Origin: CALKGK01 sp964649515
GTDB lineage: Bacteria > Bacteroidota > Bacteroidia > Flavobacteriales_D > Sanyastnellaceae
Reading direction: 5' to 3'
Assembly: GCA_964649515.1 (NCBI GenBank)
Contig: CAZYPV010000002.1
Coordinates: 22,175 to 86,174, forward strand
DNA length: 64,000 nt
Every line of letters starts with the position of its first letter. Position 1 is the stretch's first letter. A model generated the notes under the pieces. It was given only the letters and a program-made list of their open reading frames with translations, did no database searches and was not told the DNA's origin. The translations under genes were made by a program, and so were the position numbers. This document shows positions 25,634 through 34,034 of the stretch, one piece after another.

Positions 25634-26227
25634 TTAGGCCTCTCTCATTTCGAGCAAGCGCTTCACGTATTTGCCTACAATATCAAACTCAATGTTTGCC
25701 GTGCTTCCGGGAGAAAATGCGTGGAAGTTGGTTTCTTCCCATGTGTAAGGAATGATGGCCACACTGAAACCGGTTTTGTGTGAATCGACCACCGTTAGGC
25801 TCACTCCATTCACAGTAATAGATCCTTTTTCTACCGTCACCTGATCAACCCCTTCAGCAAATTCGAAGTGCACCTTCCAACTGCCTGCCTCATTTTCAAC
25901 TTTCACCACCTTGGCCGTAGTATCCACATGTCCTTGAACGATGTGTCCATCCAAACGCCCGTTCATTTGCGTGCAGCGTTCCACATTCACTTTATCTCCC
26001 ACTTTCCACTCGCCTAAATTGGTTCGGTCCATGGTTTCTTTGATGGCGGTAACCACATATTCATCACCTTCAATACCCACCACCGTTAGGCAACAACCAT
26101 TGTGCGCAACACTCTGGTCAATCTTGAGTTCGTGGGTGAGGGATGATTTTATGGTGAAGTGAACATTCTTTTGGTCTTGTTCAATGGCTTTTACCTCGCC
26201 AAGGGTTTCGATTATTCCTGTAAACAT
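25634..26227 (-). CDS. ribE: Riboflavin synthase, alpha chain
   Basis: 197 residues: two tandem lumazine-binding repeats, each opening with the family motif (MFTGIIETLGEVKAIE at the start, GHVDTTAKVVKVENEAGSW in the second). NGCCLTVV and VNGVSLTVVD are the paired substrate-binding motifs. It dismutates 6,7-dimethyl-8-ribityllumazine to riboflavin. Other rib genes are absent here. It starts 2 nt after the stop of the large gliding-type gene, so it is likely co-transcribed with it, an odd pairing. Confidence 0.95.
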   Translation of the reverse strand: MFTGIIETLGEVKAIEQDQKNVHFTIKSSLTHELKIDQSVAHNGCCLTVVGIEGDEYVVTAIKETMDRTNLGEWKVGDKVNVERCTQMNGRLDGHIVQGHVDTTAKVVKVENEAGSWKVHFEFAEGVDQVTVEKGSITVNGVSLTVVDSHKTGFSVAIIPYTWEETNFHAFSPGSTANIEFDIVGKYVKRLLEMREA

Positions 26228-26229
26228 TT

Positions 26230-28908
26230 CTAGTTGGTACTTTGATTTGACCCTCCTAACACTTGAACGTACCCGCTTGTTTCCTCGGGCACGATCCCCG
26301 ATAGACGAATGGTGTTGATCGTGATGGTGTAATAGTACACCCCATCGCTCACCACATTGTTGGATTCATTGTCTTTTCCGTCCCACAAAATAGCAGGGTC
26401 TTGGGTTTCGAAAACCACATCTCCCCACCGATTAAACACCTTCAAGTCAATGCTTTCTACAAACTTGAACGGGAACGGCTGGAATAAGTCGTTTTGACCA
26501 TCGTTGTTGGGAGTGAAAACATTGGGCAAGACGTAAAACGGACAATTATCGGCACAAAGCACCTCTGAAAATTCACTTTCATTTTGATTCAGGATGCCGT
26601 CAATGTCTGGCAACAAAGAGTCCAACGCAGTAACGGCAAAGCACCCTGCAATGCTTCCTTCCAAACCATCGGCGTTGAAAGTAAAGGTGGTATCGTTTGG
26701 GTCAAAATACGAAGCAAGCAAAGTGAGCTCTTCTTCAGAAGTTGGGGCGTAATAAATGTTGTAGCCCGTTACATCATCAGCACAAGAATTGTTTGGGTTG
26801 TTCCAAGTCAACTCGGTGAGCTCCAAAGAACAGTCTGCATTGATCTCCAAGCTCGGTGAACAAGGAGGGGTAAGATCAATGGGTTTGCCGCAACGTTCTT
26901 GTGACTTGTTCAGCAAAGGGTCGATGATGGATGGGTCGCCATAGGTTCCTGAAGACTCCACATAATAGCAGTACACCACGTTGTTGATCAGACCCGTATC
27001 GGTATAAAACGGTTCGTTGGAACTCCCGATGAGCTCAAAATCGGCCAAATCATTGTTGAATCGGTACACCGAGTACTCTTGATTCATCCAAGGCACTGCG
27101 AGATTGATGGCGATGGTGAGTTCGTTATCGTCTGGGATCAATTCCAAGAACATGCTCGACGCAGTGGAGCTGGACTGCACCAATTCATCATCACTCCAAA
27201 ACTCCACACGGTAAGCATGGGCGGTATTTTCGGTGTCCAAGCCAAGATGGGTGAAAACCGTATCGGGGTTGATTACCTCTGCTTGCAATCCCGTTTCTAA
27301 AATCAATTCTTGCGCATTTCCGAAGCCTTCTGCATGAAAGAGGCGGTAGCGATATGGCCCAGGGAAAACCTCTGTGTCCAACTCTCCCGGCGGCGACCAA
27401 GCAAGGTAAATCTCTCCTTCTGTTTCATCGGTACTTTCCACAGAAACATTAGTAATCACCGGGGCTTCTTTGTTGAGGAAACCGCAAAATTCTTCGCTTG
27501 CAAGAGAAACGGCGCCATTCGGAAAACAGGTAACCACCATGTAACAATACTGTCCGCCAAAGAACACATCATCATCCACAAAAGAAGTTGAGGTCAATCC
27601 ATCCACCTCACCAATGAATGAGTAGCCGGTGTATTCGGGCACTCCGATTTCACAATTCTCCGGGTCGAAACCAAATTCCCCCAGTCGTCTGTAAATTTTA
27701 TACGAACCTTGACCCAGCTCCGCTTGAGAAAAAATACCAATGCAAGGTGTAGGATCCCAAGAGAGCTGGAAAGCATTGCCATCGGGCTCTGCCACAGGGT
27801 TTTCTACCGGTGGACCAACGACCGTGATGTTCCACGTTTCTAAGTCAGTTAGTGGAACCTGATTCCCCGTATCTTCCGCCCGAAAAACCACTTGATAAGG
27901 ACCTGGACGAACCTCTTCGCACTGAGGAAGCCATGAAAAAGTACCGTTATTGTTTCCGTTAAAGTTAAAATTGGCCACATGTTCTGTTTCTGACATGGGA
28001 CCACCAATGGCCGAAATCAGCACCGGGTCATTGTCTGGATCTGTTGCTGTAACATCAATAGTTAGCAAGTTTCCTGCCTCCACACAAACGTCGCTGAAAA
28101 GGGGAAGTTCTGGCGGATTATTCGTGCAATTTTCCACCGTAATCTGCATATCACGAACAACATCTCCCACTTTAATCAGCACTCCGTTGACCAACCTCCA
28201 TTCTTCAATCAAGATCCCAATATTGTATTCCCCCACTTGGAGGGGCACGTCCCATTCCACATTTCCGGTATTGGGGTCGATGGAAAAAGTGTCGTTGCCG
28301 GGATCCACCTCGTCGGGAGGCACATATCCCAACACCGGCTCATAATTCTGTCCCAAACAAGGCACCAAGCTGTAGGTAAGCAAGTCGCCATCGGGATCAT
28401 AAGCGGCAGGATTGTGCACCCAAAGCTTGTTCAAACAAGCCCTTTCTTGCGCAGGATTGAGCAAAACAACGCTGCTGTTGTGTCCGGTTTGCGGGTTGAT
28501 GATAAGGGTCGTTTCAATGGTAAAAGGCACCTGAACCGAACCCGGAATGTTCAATACGTTCTCATTTCGGTTGGGATCGAGCACCGACAAGGTGAAAATT
28601 CCCGGACCGCCATAGGTGTGAACTCCTTTATAGGTATTGATTTGTGAATCGTTGGAGAGAAACTGAATGGGCAATTGCCTTGGAAGACTGTCAAGGGTGG
28701 CTCCTTCGGGAATATCTCCCCAGTTGATCGAAAGCCACGGTCGGTCTGCAATTACTGAGGTCTTCGTGTAAGTCGTAATCGTAATCTCGTACGTAAACCC
28801 TGAAATGTGTTCATAGGTGATTTCTCCTGCCCTATTGTGCGTGGCAAAACTCGCATAAGCAGCGAGCAACAGGGAGAAAAGCATAAAAATGCGTCGGAGA
28901 AAAATCAT
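26230..28908 (-). CDS. Large secreted protein with a gliding-motility-associated C-terminal domain (T9SS cargo)
   Basis: 892 residues from the ATG at 28906-28908 (MIFLRRIFMLFSLLLAAYA), a clear signal peptide; a TTG three codons upstream is less likely. Domains: an N-terminal beta region beginning THNRAGEITYEHISGFTYEI, cadherin/PKD-like stretches (VTATDPDNDPV), fibronectin-III-like repeats, then the CHU_C module FTPNNDGQNDLFQPFPFK ... FNRWGDVVFE ... SDGVYYYTIT. CHU_C proteins are exported by T9SS and kept at the surface. Probably an adhesin or large surface structural protein. The promoter may be TATCTTG ending 6 nt before the ATG. Confidence 0.85.
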   Translation of the reverse strand: MIFLRRIFMLFSLLLAAYASFATHNRAGEITYEHISGFTYEITITTYTKTSVIADRPWLSINWGDIPEGATLDSLPRQLPIQFLSNDSQINTYKGVHTYGGPGIFTLSVLDPNRNENVLNIPGSVQVPFTIETTLIINPQTGHNSSVVLLNPAQERACLNKLWVHNPAAYDPDGDLLTYSLVPCLGQNYEPVLGYVPPDEVDPGNDTFSIDPNTGNVEWDVPLQVGEYNIGILIEEWRLVNGVLIKVGDVVRDMQITVENCTNNPPELPLFSDVCVEAGNLLTIDVTATDPDNDPVLISAIGGPMSETEHVANFNFNGNNNGTFSWLPQCEEVRPGPYQVVFRAEDTGNQVPLTDLETWNITVVGPPVENPVAEPDGNAFQLSWDPTPCIGIFSQAELGQGSYKIYRRLGEFGFDPENCEIGVPEYTGYSFIGEVDGLTSTSFVDDDVFFGGQYCYMVVTCFPNGAVSLASEEFCGFLNKEAPVITNVSVESTDETEGEIYLAWSPPGELDTEVFPGPYRYRLFHAEGFGNAQELILETGLQAEVINPDTVFTHLGLDTENTAHAYRVEFWSDDELVQSSSTASSMFLELIPDDNELTIAINLAVPWMNQEYSVYRFNNDLADFELIGSSNEPFYTDTGLINNVVYCYYVESSGTYGDPSIIDPLLNKSQERCGKPIDLTPPCSPSLEINADCSLELTELTWNNPNNSCADDVTGYNIYYAPTSEEELTLLASYFDPNDTTFTFNADGLEGSIAGCFAVTALDSLLPDIDGILNQNESEFSEVLCADNCPFYVLPNVFTPNNDGQNDLFQPFPFKFVESIDLKVFNRWGDVVFETQDPAILWDGKDNESNNVVSDGVYYYTITINTIRLSGIVPEETSGYVQVLGGSNQSTN

Positions 28909-29041
28909 AGTAAACAAGATACAAGTTTTGGCGAGGATCCCCTCTCAATACCAAACAAAAATGCGTTAAAAATATTATCTACTCCCGCTAATTTGTGGCG
29001 GTTGTCACAATTAGACTAATTTTATCGCAAAATGTTTACCG

Positions 29042-30469
29042 ATGGGAGTGAAATTTAGGAAAGTTAAGGAGATGGCGTCTGGATTCGAATTGAATTTAAT
29101 CAGTTCAAAAGGACCGTGGAAAAAGGAATTGGGAAAGCACAAAGCGGCCATTGAAGCAGGATTGGAGAAGAAGCGCTCCATCCTCACACTTCCCGAAGGT
29201 GACCGACTAATTTACATCGGGCTTTTGTCGGATGACATGTCCAGTGCCGAAGAGCGAGAAAGCGTTCGAAACTTGGCTCATCAAGTCTTCTCTCGTGCAA
29301 AAGAAGAAGGTGTGGACAAAGTATTTGTGCGCAACCTCACCACGAAAGAAGAAAGCAGTTTACTTTTTGCTGAAGGCTTCGGTTTGAGCGCTTACGAATT
29401 CCTTCATCACCGAAAAGACGCGGCAAAAGCGGCACATGGAATTGGTGAACTTTGTTTTGTGGAGGATTCCATCAGCCCGAAAAAACTACAAGAACTCCAA
29501 GCCCAAATCAACGCGACGCTATGGGTACGTGATTTGGTGAATGAGCCGCTCTCTCACATGACTGCTATCCACCTTGCTCAGGCATTTGAACGCAAAGGAG
29601 AAGAAGACGGATTTAGCGTAAACGTGCTGAACAAGAAAAAGATTGAATCGCTCAAGATGGGCGGATTATTGGCCGTGAACAAAGGCAGTATTGACCCGCC
29701 AACATTCAGTATTCTAGAATGGAAGCCCAAGAAAGCCAAAAACAAAAAGCCCGTTGTTTTGGTGGGGAAAGGAGTGGTTTATGATACTGGCGGACTCAGT
29801 CTCAAACCTACGGCAAACAGCATGGATTTGATGAAAAGTGACATGGCAGGTGCAGCCATGATGGCCGGAGTTGTATCTGCCGCTGCTCAGGCCAAATTGA
29901 ATGTTCATATCATTGCATTGATCCCCGCTTCTGACAATCGGCCGGGAGGGAATGCCTATGCACCCGGAGACATCATTACCATGTTTGATGGCACCACCGT
30001 AGAAGTGTTGAACACCGATGCGGAAGGCCGACTTCTTTTGGCGGATGCTTTGAGTTATGCGAAGAAGTACGATCCTGAATTGGTGCTGGATGCCGCTACT
30101 TTAACGGGAGCCGCGGTTCGAGCCATAGGAACTTTTGCCAGCGCCATTATGGGTACTGCAGGCAACAAAGTGATCCAACAACTTCAAGCCAGCGGAGAGC
30201 AAACCTACGAGCGCGTTGTTCCCTTTCCGCTTTGGTCAGACTACGGCAAAGAAATGAAAAGCACCATTGCTGATTTGAACAATTTGGGAAGTGGTCTTGC
30301 CGGACAAATCACTGCTGGGAAATTCTTGGAGCATTTCACAGATTATCCTTGGGTGCACATTGATATCGCCGGCCCCAGCTTCCTTTCCAGTGCGAACACC
30401 TATCGTCCAAAAGGAGCCAGTGGTGTTGGAGTTCGTCTATTGTTTGACTTTTTGAAAAACATGAAATAA
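29042..30469 (+). CDS. M17 leucyl aminopeptidase
   Basis: 475 residues. The C-terminal catalytic domain holds the di-metal and catalytic residues: VGKGVVYDTGG (Lys243, Asp248), SLKP, SDMAG (Asp267) and NTDAEGR (Asp326, Glu328, Arg330). The N-terminal 160 residues form the variable alpha/beta domain. It releases N-terminal residues in the cytosol as a hexamer. No signal peptide. pdxA begins at the base after its stop codon. The upstream TAATTTTA near 29019 is one mismatch from a -7 box. Confidence 0.93.
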   Translation: MGVKFRKVKEMASGFELNLISSKGPWKKELGKHKAAIEAGLEKKRSILTLPEGDRLIYIGLLSDDMSSAEERESVRNLAHQVFSRAKEEGVDKVFVRNLTTKEESSLLFAEGFGLSAYEFLHHRKDAAKAAHGIGELCFVEDSISPKKLQELQAQINATLWVRDLVNEPLSHMTAIHLAQAFERKGEEDGFSVNVLNKKKIESLKMGGLLAVNKGSIDPPTFSILEWKPKKAKNKKPVVLVGKGVVYDTGGLSLKPTANSMDLMKSDMAGAAMMAGVVSAAAQAKLNVHIIALIPASDNRPGGNAYAPGDIITMFDGTTVEVLNTDAEGRLLLADALSYAKKYDPELVLDAATLTGAAVRAIGTFASAIMGTAGNKVIQQLQASGEQTYERVVPFPLWSDYGKEMKSTIADLNNLGSGLAGQITAGKFLEHFTDYPWVHIDIAGPSFLSSANTYRPKGASGVGVRLLFDFLKNMK

Positions 30470-31537
30470 ATGAGTTCAGAGCAAGATAAAGTTCGAATAG
30501 GAATTACCGTCGGTGATCCTGCGGGGATCGGCATTGAAACCATCATCAAAGTTTTTTCAGACCCTCGAATGGTCGAAATGTGCTGTCCCATCATCTATGG
30601 AAATGCAGAACTCTTGAAGCAGCATCGACGTGCCAACAACCTTCCTGAATTCAAGCATCAAGCCGTTTCTTCTGCCGATGAAGCGAGAAACAAAACAGTC
30701 AATGTGATCAATGTTTGGGAGTCGGACAAAGAAGTTGAATTGGGAGTAGCAAAAAAAGAAAATGGGAATCTCGCTTTTGAATCATTGAAAGCAGCCGTTA
30801 CCGACCTTGCCTCTAACAAAATTGACGCCCTCGTAACTGCCCCCATCAACAAAGACGTGATGCAGAGCGAAGCCTTTGATTTCCCTGGTCATACCGAATA
30901 TTTGGCCTCCATGAGCAACGTAGAAGATTGTTTGATGTTTTTGGTAAGTGAACGGATGCGGATTGGTGTGGCCACCGGACATGTTCCCATTAAGGATGTA
31001 GCCTCAAAGCTCAGTACTGAAGGAATTTTGAAGAAGTTGGAACTGATGCATGAAAGTTTGCTTCGCGATTTTGGTGTAGCGAGTCCGAAAATTGCTGTTC
31101 TGGGCTTGAACCCACATGCGGGCGACAATGGTTTATTGGGTGAAGAAGAAAAAACCATCATCCAGCCTGCCATTCGATCTGCTCAAGAATCGGGTAAATT
31201 GGTTTTTGGTCCGTATGGTGCTGATGGATTTTTTGGAACGAACCAATACAAGCATTTTGACGCCACATTGGCCATGTATCACGATCAAGGTTTAGCTCCC
31301 TTCAAGGCACTTGCGTTTGAAGACGGCGTGAACTTCACCGCAGGCTTACCCATTGTGAGAACCAGTCCCGACCACGGAACCGCTTATGACCTTGCTGGGA
31401 AAGGGGAAGCTGACCCATCGAGCATGCGCCATGCCGTTTATATGGCTTGCGACATCTACAAGAATCGAAAAGAATACAAAGACCTCAGCGCTAATCCGCT
31501 ACAAAAACAACAACGCGAGCGAAAAAAGGAACATTAG
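30470..31537 (+). CDS. pdxA: 4-hydroxythreonine-4-phosphate dehydrogenase
   Basis: 355 residues. Starts GITVGDPAGIGIETI, with the metal-binding histidines in FPGHTEYLA, GLNPHAGDNGLLG and MYHDQGLAPFKA; GLPIVRTSPDHGTAYDLAGKG is the C-terminal signature. It oxidises and decarboxylates 4-phosphohydroxy-L-threonine with NAD in vitamin B6 synthesis (with PdxJ, not in window). Directly follows the aminopeptidase with no spacer, so both are likely on one mRNA. Cytosolic dimer. Confidence 0.95.
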   Translation: MSSEQDKVRIGITVGDPAGIGIETIIKVFSDPRMVEMCCPIIYGNAELLKQHRRANNLPEFKHQAVSSADEARNKTVNVINVWESDKEVELGVAKKENGNLAFESLKAAVTDLASNKIDALVTAPINKDVMQSEAFDFPGHTEYLASMSNVEDCLMFLVSERMRIGVATGHVPIKDVASKLSTEGILKKLELMHESLLRDFGVASPKIAVLGLNPHAGDNGLLGEEEKTIIQPAIRSAQESGKLVFGPYGADGFFGTNQYKHFDATLAMYHDQGLAPFKALAFEDGVNFTAGLPIVRTSPDHGTAYDLAGKGEADPSSMRHAVYMACDIYKNRKEYKDLSANPLQKQQRERKKEH

Positions 31538-31543
31538 AACCTT

Positions 31544-31572
31544 TTGATATTCAGGGATTAGTTATATCTTTG
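31544..31572 (+). promoter_or_regulatory. Promoter of the DUF177-rpmF operon
   Basis: TTG 31544-31546, an 18-nt spacer and TATCTTTG at 31565-31572, 18 nt before the ATG; the best complete two-element promoter in the window. Confidence 0.7.
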
Positions 31573-31590
31573 CGCTCCTATTTTTAAAAC

Positions 31591-32094
31591 ATGGATCCAT
31601 TTAAACAATATAAGATTCCCTTCGTGGGATTGAGTGTTGGGAGACATGAGTATGAGTTTGATCTCACGGAAGCGTTCTTTTCTTTGTTTGAGTTTGGCGA
31701 AATTGAAGTTTCGGAAATTCATGTGGACTTGGTCTTGGAGAAAGGCGCAAACATGATGACGCTTGACTTTGATGTATTTGGAACGGCAGAGCAAGCCTGT
31801 GACCGTTGTGGAGACCCCATTACTGTAGATTTGGACGGTGAATACCGTTTGATTGTGAAGTTTGGAGACACCACGGATCGGAATAACGATGAAATTCTCA
31901 TCTTGGGCACGGCAGAATACGAACTGGATTTGAGTCAATACTTGTACGAATATGCGCAGTTGAGTTTACCTGTTAAACGGGTACATGAAAACCGCGAAGA
32001 TTGCAATGAGGACATGATCAATTTAATTGATGATTACTCACTAGATGAAGAAAAGTCCGATCCCAGGTGGGACGCATTAAAAGGTTTGAAGTAA
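31591..32094 (+). CDS. DUF177 (YceD-type) protein
   Basis: 167 residues, cytosolic. Carries the Cys pair CDRCGDP in the middle and a second conserved stretch ending LPVKRVHENREDCNEDMI, as in Bacteroidota DUF177 proteins. The family lies upstream of rpmF in most bacteria and in plants its homologue is needed for 23S rRNA processing and ribosome assembly. It starts the operon with the L32 gene 10 nt downstream. Confidence 0.9.
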   Translation: MDPFKQYKIPFVGLSVGRHEYEFDLTEAFFSLFEFGEIEVSEIHVDLVLEKGANMMTLDFDVFGTAEQACDRCGDPITVDLDGEYRLIVKFGDTTDRNNDEILILGTAEYELDLSQYLYEYAQLSLPVKRVHENREDCNEDMINLIDDYSLDEEKSDPRWDALKGLK

Positions 32095-32104
32095 AACAAT
32101 AGAG

Positions 32105-32296
32105 ATGGCACATCCTAAGAGAAAACAGTCGAAAACACGTACAGCGAAACGCCGTACCCACTACAAAGCTGAAACCGCAAGCGTTTCAATTTGCCAAACT
32201 ACTGGCCAGCCACACCTTCGTCACCAGGCGCACTGGTATGACGGAAAGTTGTACTACAAAGGCAAAGTAGTGATGGAAAAAGAGATGAGTGCATAA
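32105..32296 (+). CDS. rpmF: 50S ribosomal protein L32
   Basis: 63 residues, starting MAHPKRKQSKTRTAKRRTHY, the invariant N-terminus of L32. Of the four zinc-binding cysteines used in some bacterial L32 proteins, only the single Cys in SVSICQTTGQPHLRH is present, so this is the zinc-free (C-minus) form. An intrinsic terminator lies 33 nt after the stop, closing the unit before fabH. Confidence 0.97.
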   Translation: MAHPKRKQSKTRTAKRRTHYKAETASVSICQTTGQPHLRHQAHWYDGKLYYKGKVVMEKEMSA

Positions 32297-32329
32297 TTGC
32301 TCCATCGATTGTATTAAAGACATTTCCTA

Positions 32330-32350
32330 AAGGGAGCTCCATGCTCCCTT
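32330..32350 (+). terminator. Intrinsic terminator after rpmF
   Basis: Perfect 8-bp stem AAGGGAGC (32330-32337) / GCTCCCTT (32343-32350) with loop TCCAT, followed by TTTTC. Confidence 0.85.
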
Positions 32351-32387
32351 TTTTCGTTGTGTCTGATTAGATCTAATTCAAAACCGT

Positions 32388-32395
32388 ACATTTGT
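32388..32395 (+). promoter_or_regulatory. Promoter -7 box for fabH
   Basis: TACATTTG, exact TAnnTTTG, 39 nt before the fabH ATG and downstream of the rpmF terminator; suggests fabH-accB-accC have their own promoter. A -33 element at proper spacing is not evident. Confidence 0.5.
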
Positions 32396-32434
32396 TCCTT
32401 ATCCAAAGATTGCAAGGAAAAATACCGCTGAACA

Positions 32435-33430
32435 ATGTCTAAAATTACTGCAGCAATTACCGCCGTGGGTGGTTTTGTACCCAAAGATATTCTGACCAAC
32501 AAGGACCTGGAAAAGATGGTGGACACCACCGACGAGTGGATCAAAACCCGAACGGGAATTGAACAACGTCACATCTTGAAAGAAGCGGGAGCTGCAACTT
32601 CTGACTTGGGGGTTGGTGCTGTTCAGGACCTCCTCAAGAAACGGGGAATTGCTCCGGAAGAAATTGACCTGCTCATTTGTTGTACCGTAACTCCCGATAT
32701 GGCATTTCCGGCCACAGCAAACATCATTTGCGATAAGATCGGTGCTAAAAACGCATGGGGCTTTGACCTTGGAGCGGCTTGTTCTGGATTTCTCTATGGC
32801 TTGACCACAGCAACAAAATTCATTGAAACAGGAACCCACAAAAAAGTATTGGTGGTTGGTGCAGACAAGATGTCGTCCATCGTTGATTACACCGATCGCA
32901 CCACCTGCGTGATTTTCGGTGATGGTGCTGGAGCTGTATTGCTAGAACCGAGTGAAGAAGAAGTTGGGGTATTGGACTCAAAGCTCTACAGTGATGGTTC
33001 CGGAAGAGTGTATTTGCATCAAAAAGCAGGAGGATCTTTGAAACCTGCGAGTCATGATACGGTGGATGCCAAAGAACACTTTGTTTTCCAAGATGGTAGA
33101 CCTGTTTTCAAAGCCGCAGTGACGAACATGGCCGATGTATCGGCTGAAATCATGGAGCGCAATCAATTGACCGCGGATGACGTTGCTTACCTCGTTCCGC
33201 ACCAAGCGAACCTTCGCATTATTGATGCCACTGCCCGACGCATGGGCGTGAGTGATGATAAGGTAATGATCAACATCCAGAAGTATGGCAACACCACCTC
33301 TGGAACCATCCCACTTTGTTTGAACGACTGGGAGAAAAAGTTGAAAAAAGGAGATAATATTGTCCTTGCTGCCTTTGGCGGTGGATTTACATGGGGCGCT
33401 GTTTACGTAAAATGGGCCTATAACGCGTAA
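32435..33430 (+). CDS. fabH: Beta-ketoacyl-ACP synthase III
   Basis: 331 residues. Catalytic triad visible: Cys116 in LGAACSGF, His256 in VPHQAN and Asn286 in YGNTTSG. It condenses acetyl-CoA (or a branched starter) with malonyl-ACP to initiate fatty-acid synthesis in the cytosol. Usual order in many bacteria is rpmF-plsX-fabH; plsX is absent between them here. Next to accB and accC, which supply malonyl-CoA. Confidence 0.96.
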   Translation: MSKITAAITAVGGFVPKDILTNKDLEKMVDTTDEWIKTRTGIEQRHILKEAGAATSDLGVGAVQDLLKKRGIAPEEIDLLICCTVTPDMAFPATANIICDKIGAKNAWGFDLGAACSGFLYGLTTATKFIETGTHKKVLVVGADKMSSIVDYTDRTTCVIFGDGAGAVLLEPSEEEVGVLDSKLYSDGSGRVYLHQKAGGSLKPASHDTVDAKEHFVFQDGRPVFKAAVTNMADVSAEIMERNQLTADDVAYLVPHQANLRIIDATARRMGVSDDKVMINIQKYGNTTSGTIPLCLNDWEKKLKKGDNIVLAAFGGGFTWGAVYVKWAYNA

Positions 33431-33480
33431 AGTCAACCTTCTAAAAAATGGTTAACTTTCGCTCACCTTAAAAACCGATT

Positions 33481-34008
33481 ATGAACTTAAATGAGATTCA
33501 GGATTTGATCAAGTTTGTATCAAAGTCCGGTGTTACAGAGGTTGAAATTGAAAAGAAAGATTTCAAGATAACGATAAAGTCTGACTCCAACCCAAAACGC
33601 AGAAGAGGCGCTGCTAGCGAACCCGAAACCGTGGTTCAGCACATGCCAATGGCGATGCCACAAATGCAAGCCATGGCCATGCCACAGATGCCTGCTTCGG
33701 CACCTGCTCCTGCGGCTCCAGCTCCTGCAGCAACACCTGCAGCAGAGGCACCTGCGCAAGACAGCAAACACGTTGAAATTAAGTCGCCAATGATTGGGAC
33801 TTTCTATCGCAAGCCCGCACCCGATAAACCCGCTTTTGTTGAAGTAGGAGACATGGTTCAAAAAGGCGATGTTGTTTGCATCATTGAAGCCATGAAGCTC
33901 TTCAATGAAATTGAAGCTGAAGTGAGTGGTAAATTGGTGAAAGTCTTGGTGGATGAAAATTCACCTGTTGAGTACGACCAAGCGCTCTTCATTATTGATC
34001 CATCGTAA
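33481..34008 (+). CDS. accB: Acetyl-CoA carboxylase biotin carboxyl carrier protein
   Basis: 175 residues. The N-terminal 40 residues (MNLNEIQDLIKFVSKSGVTE) match AccB. A flexible linker (about 50-95) is rich in Met, Gln, Pro and Ala with repeated AMPQM, unusual for its Met content. The biotinyl domain follows with the motif EAMKL and the acceptor Lys139. A TAACTTTC just upstream is one mismatch from a -7 box. Confidence 0.97.
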   Translation: MNLNEIQDLIKFVSKSGVTEVEIEKKDFKITIKSDSNPKRRRGAASEPETVVQHMPMAMPQMQAMAMPQMPASAPAPAAPAPAATPAAEAPAQDSKHVEIKSPMIGTFYRKPAPDKPAFVEVGDMVQKGDVVCIIEAMKLFNEIEAEVSGKLVKVLVDENSPVEYDQALFIIDPS

Positions 34009-34034
34009 GCGACAGCTTGCCAAAAAGATCCATT

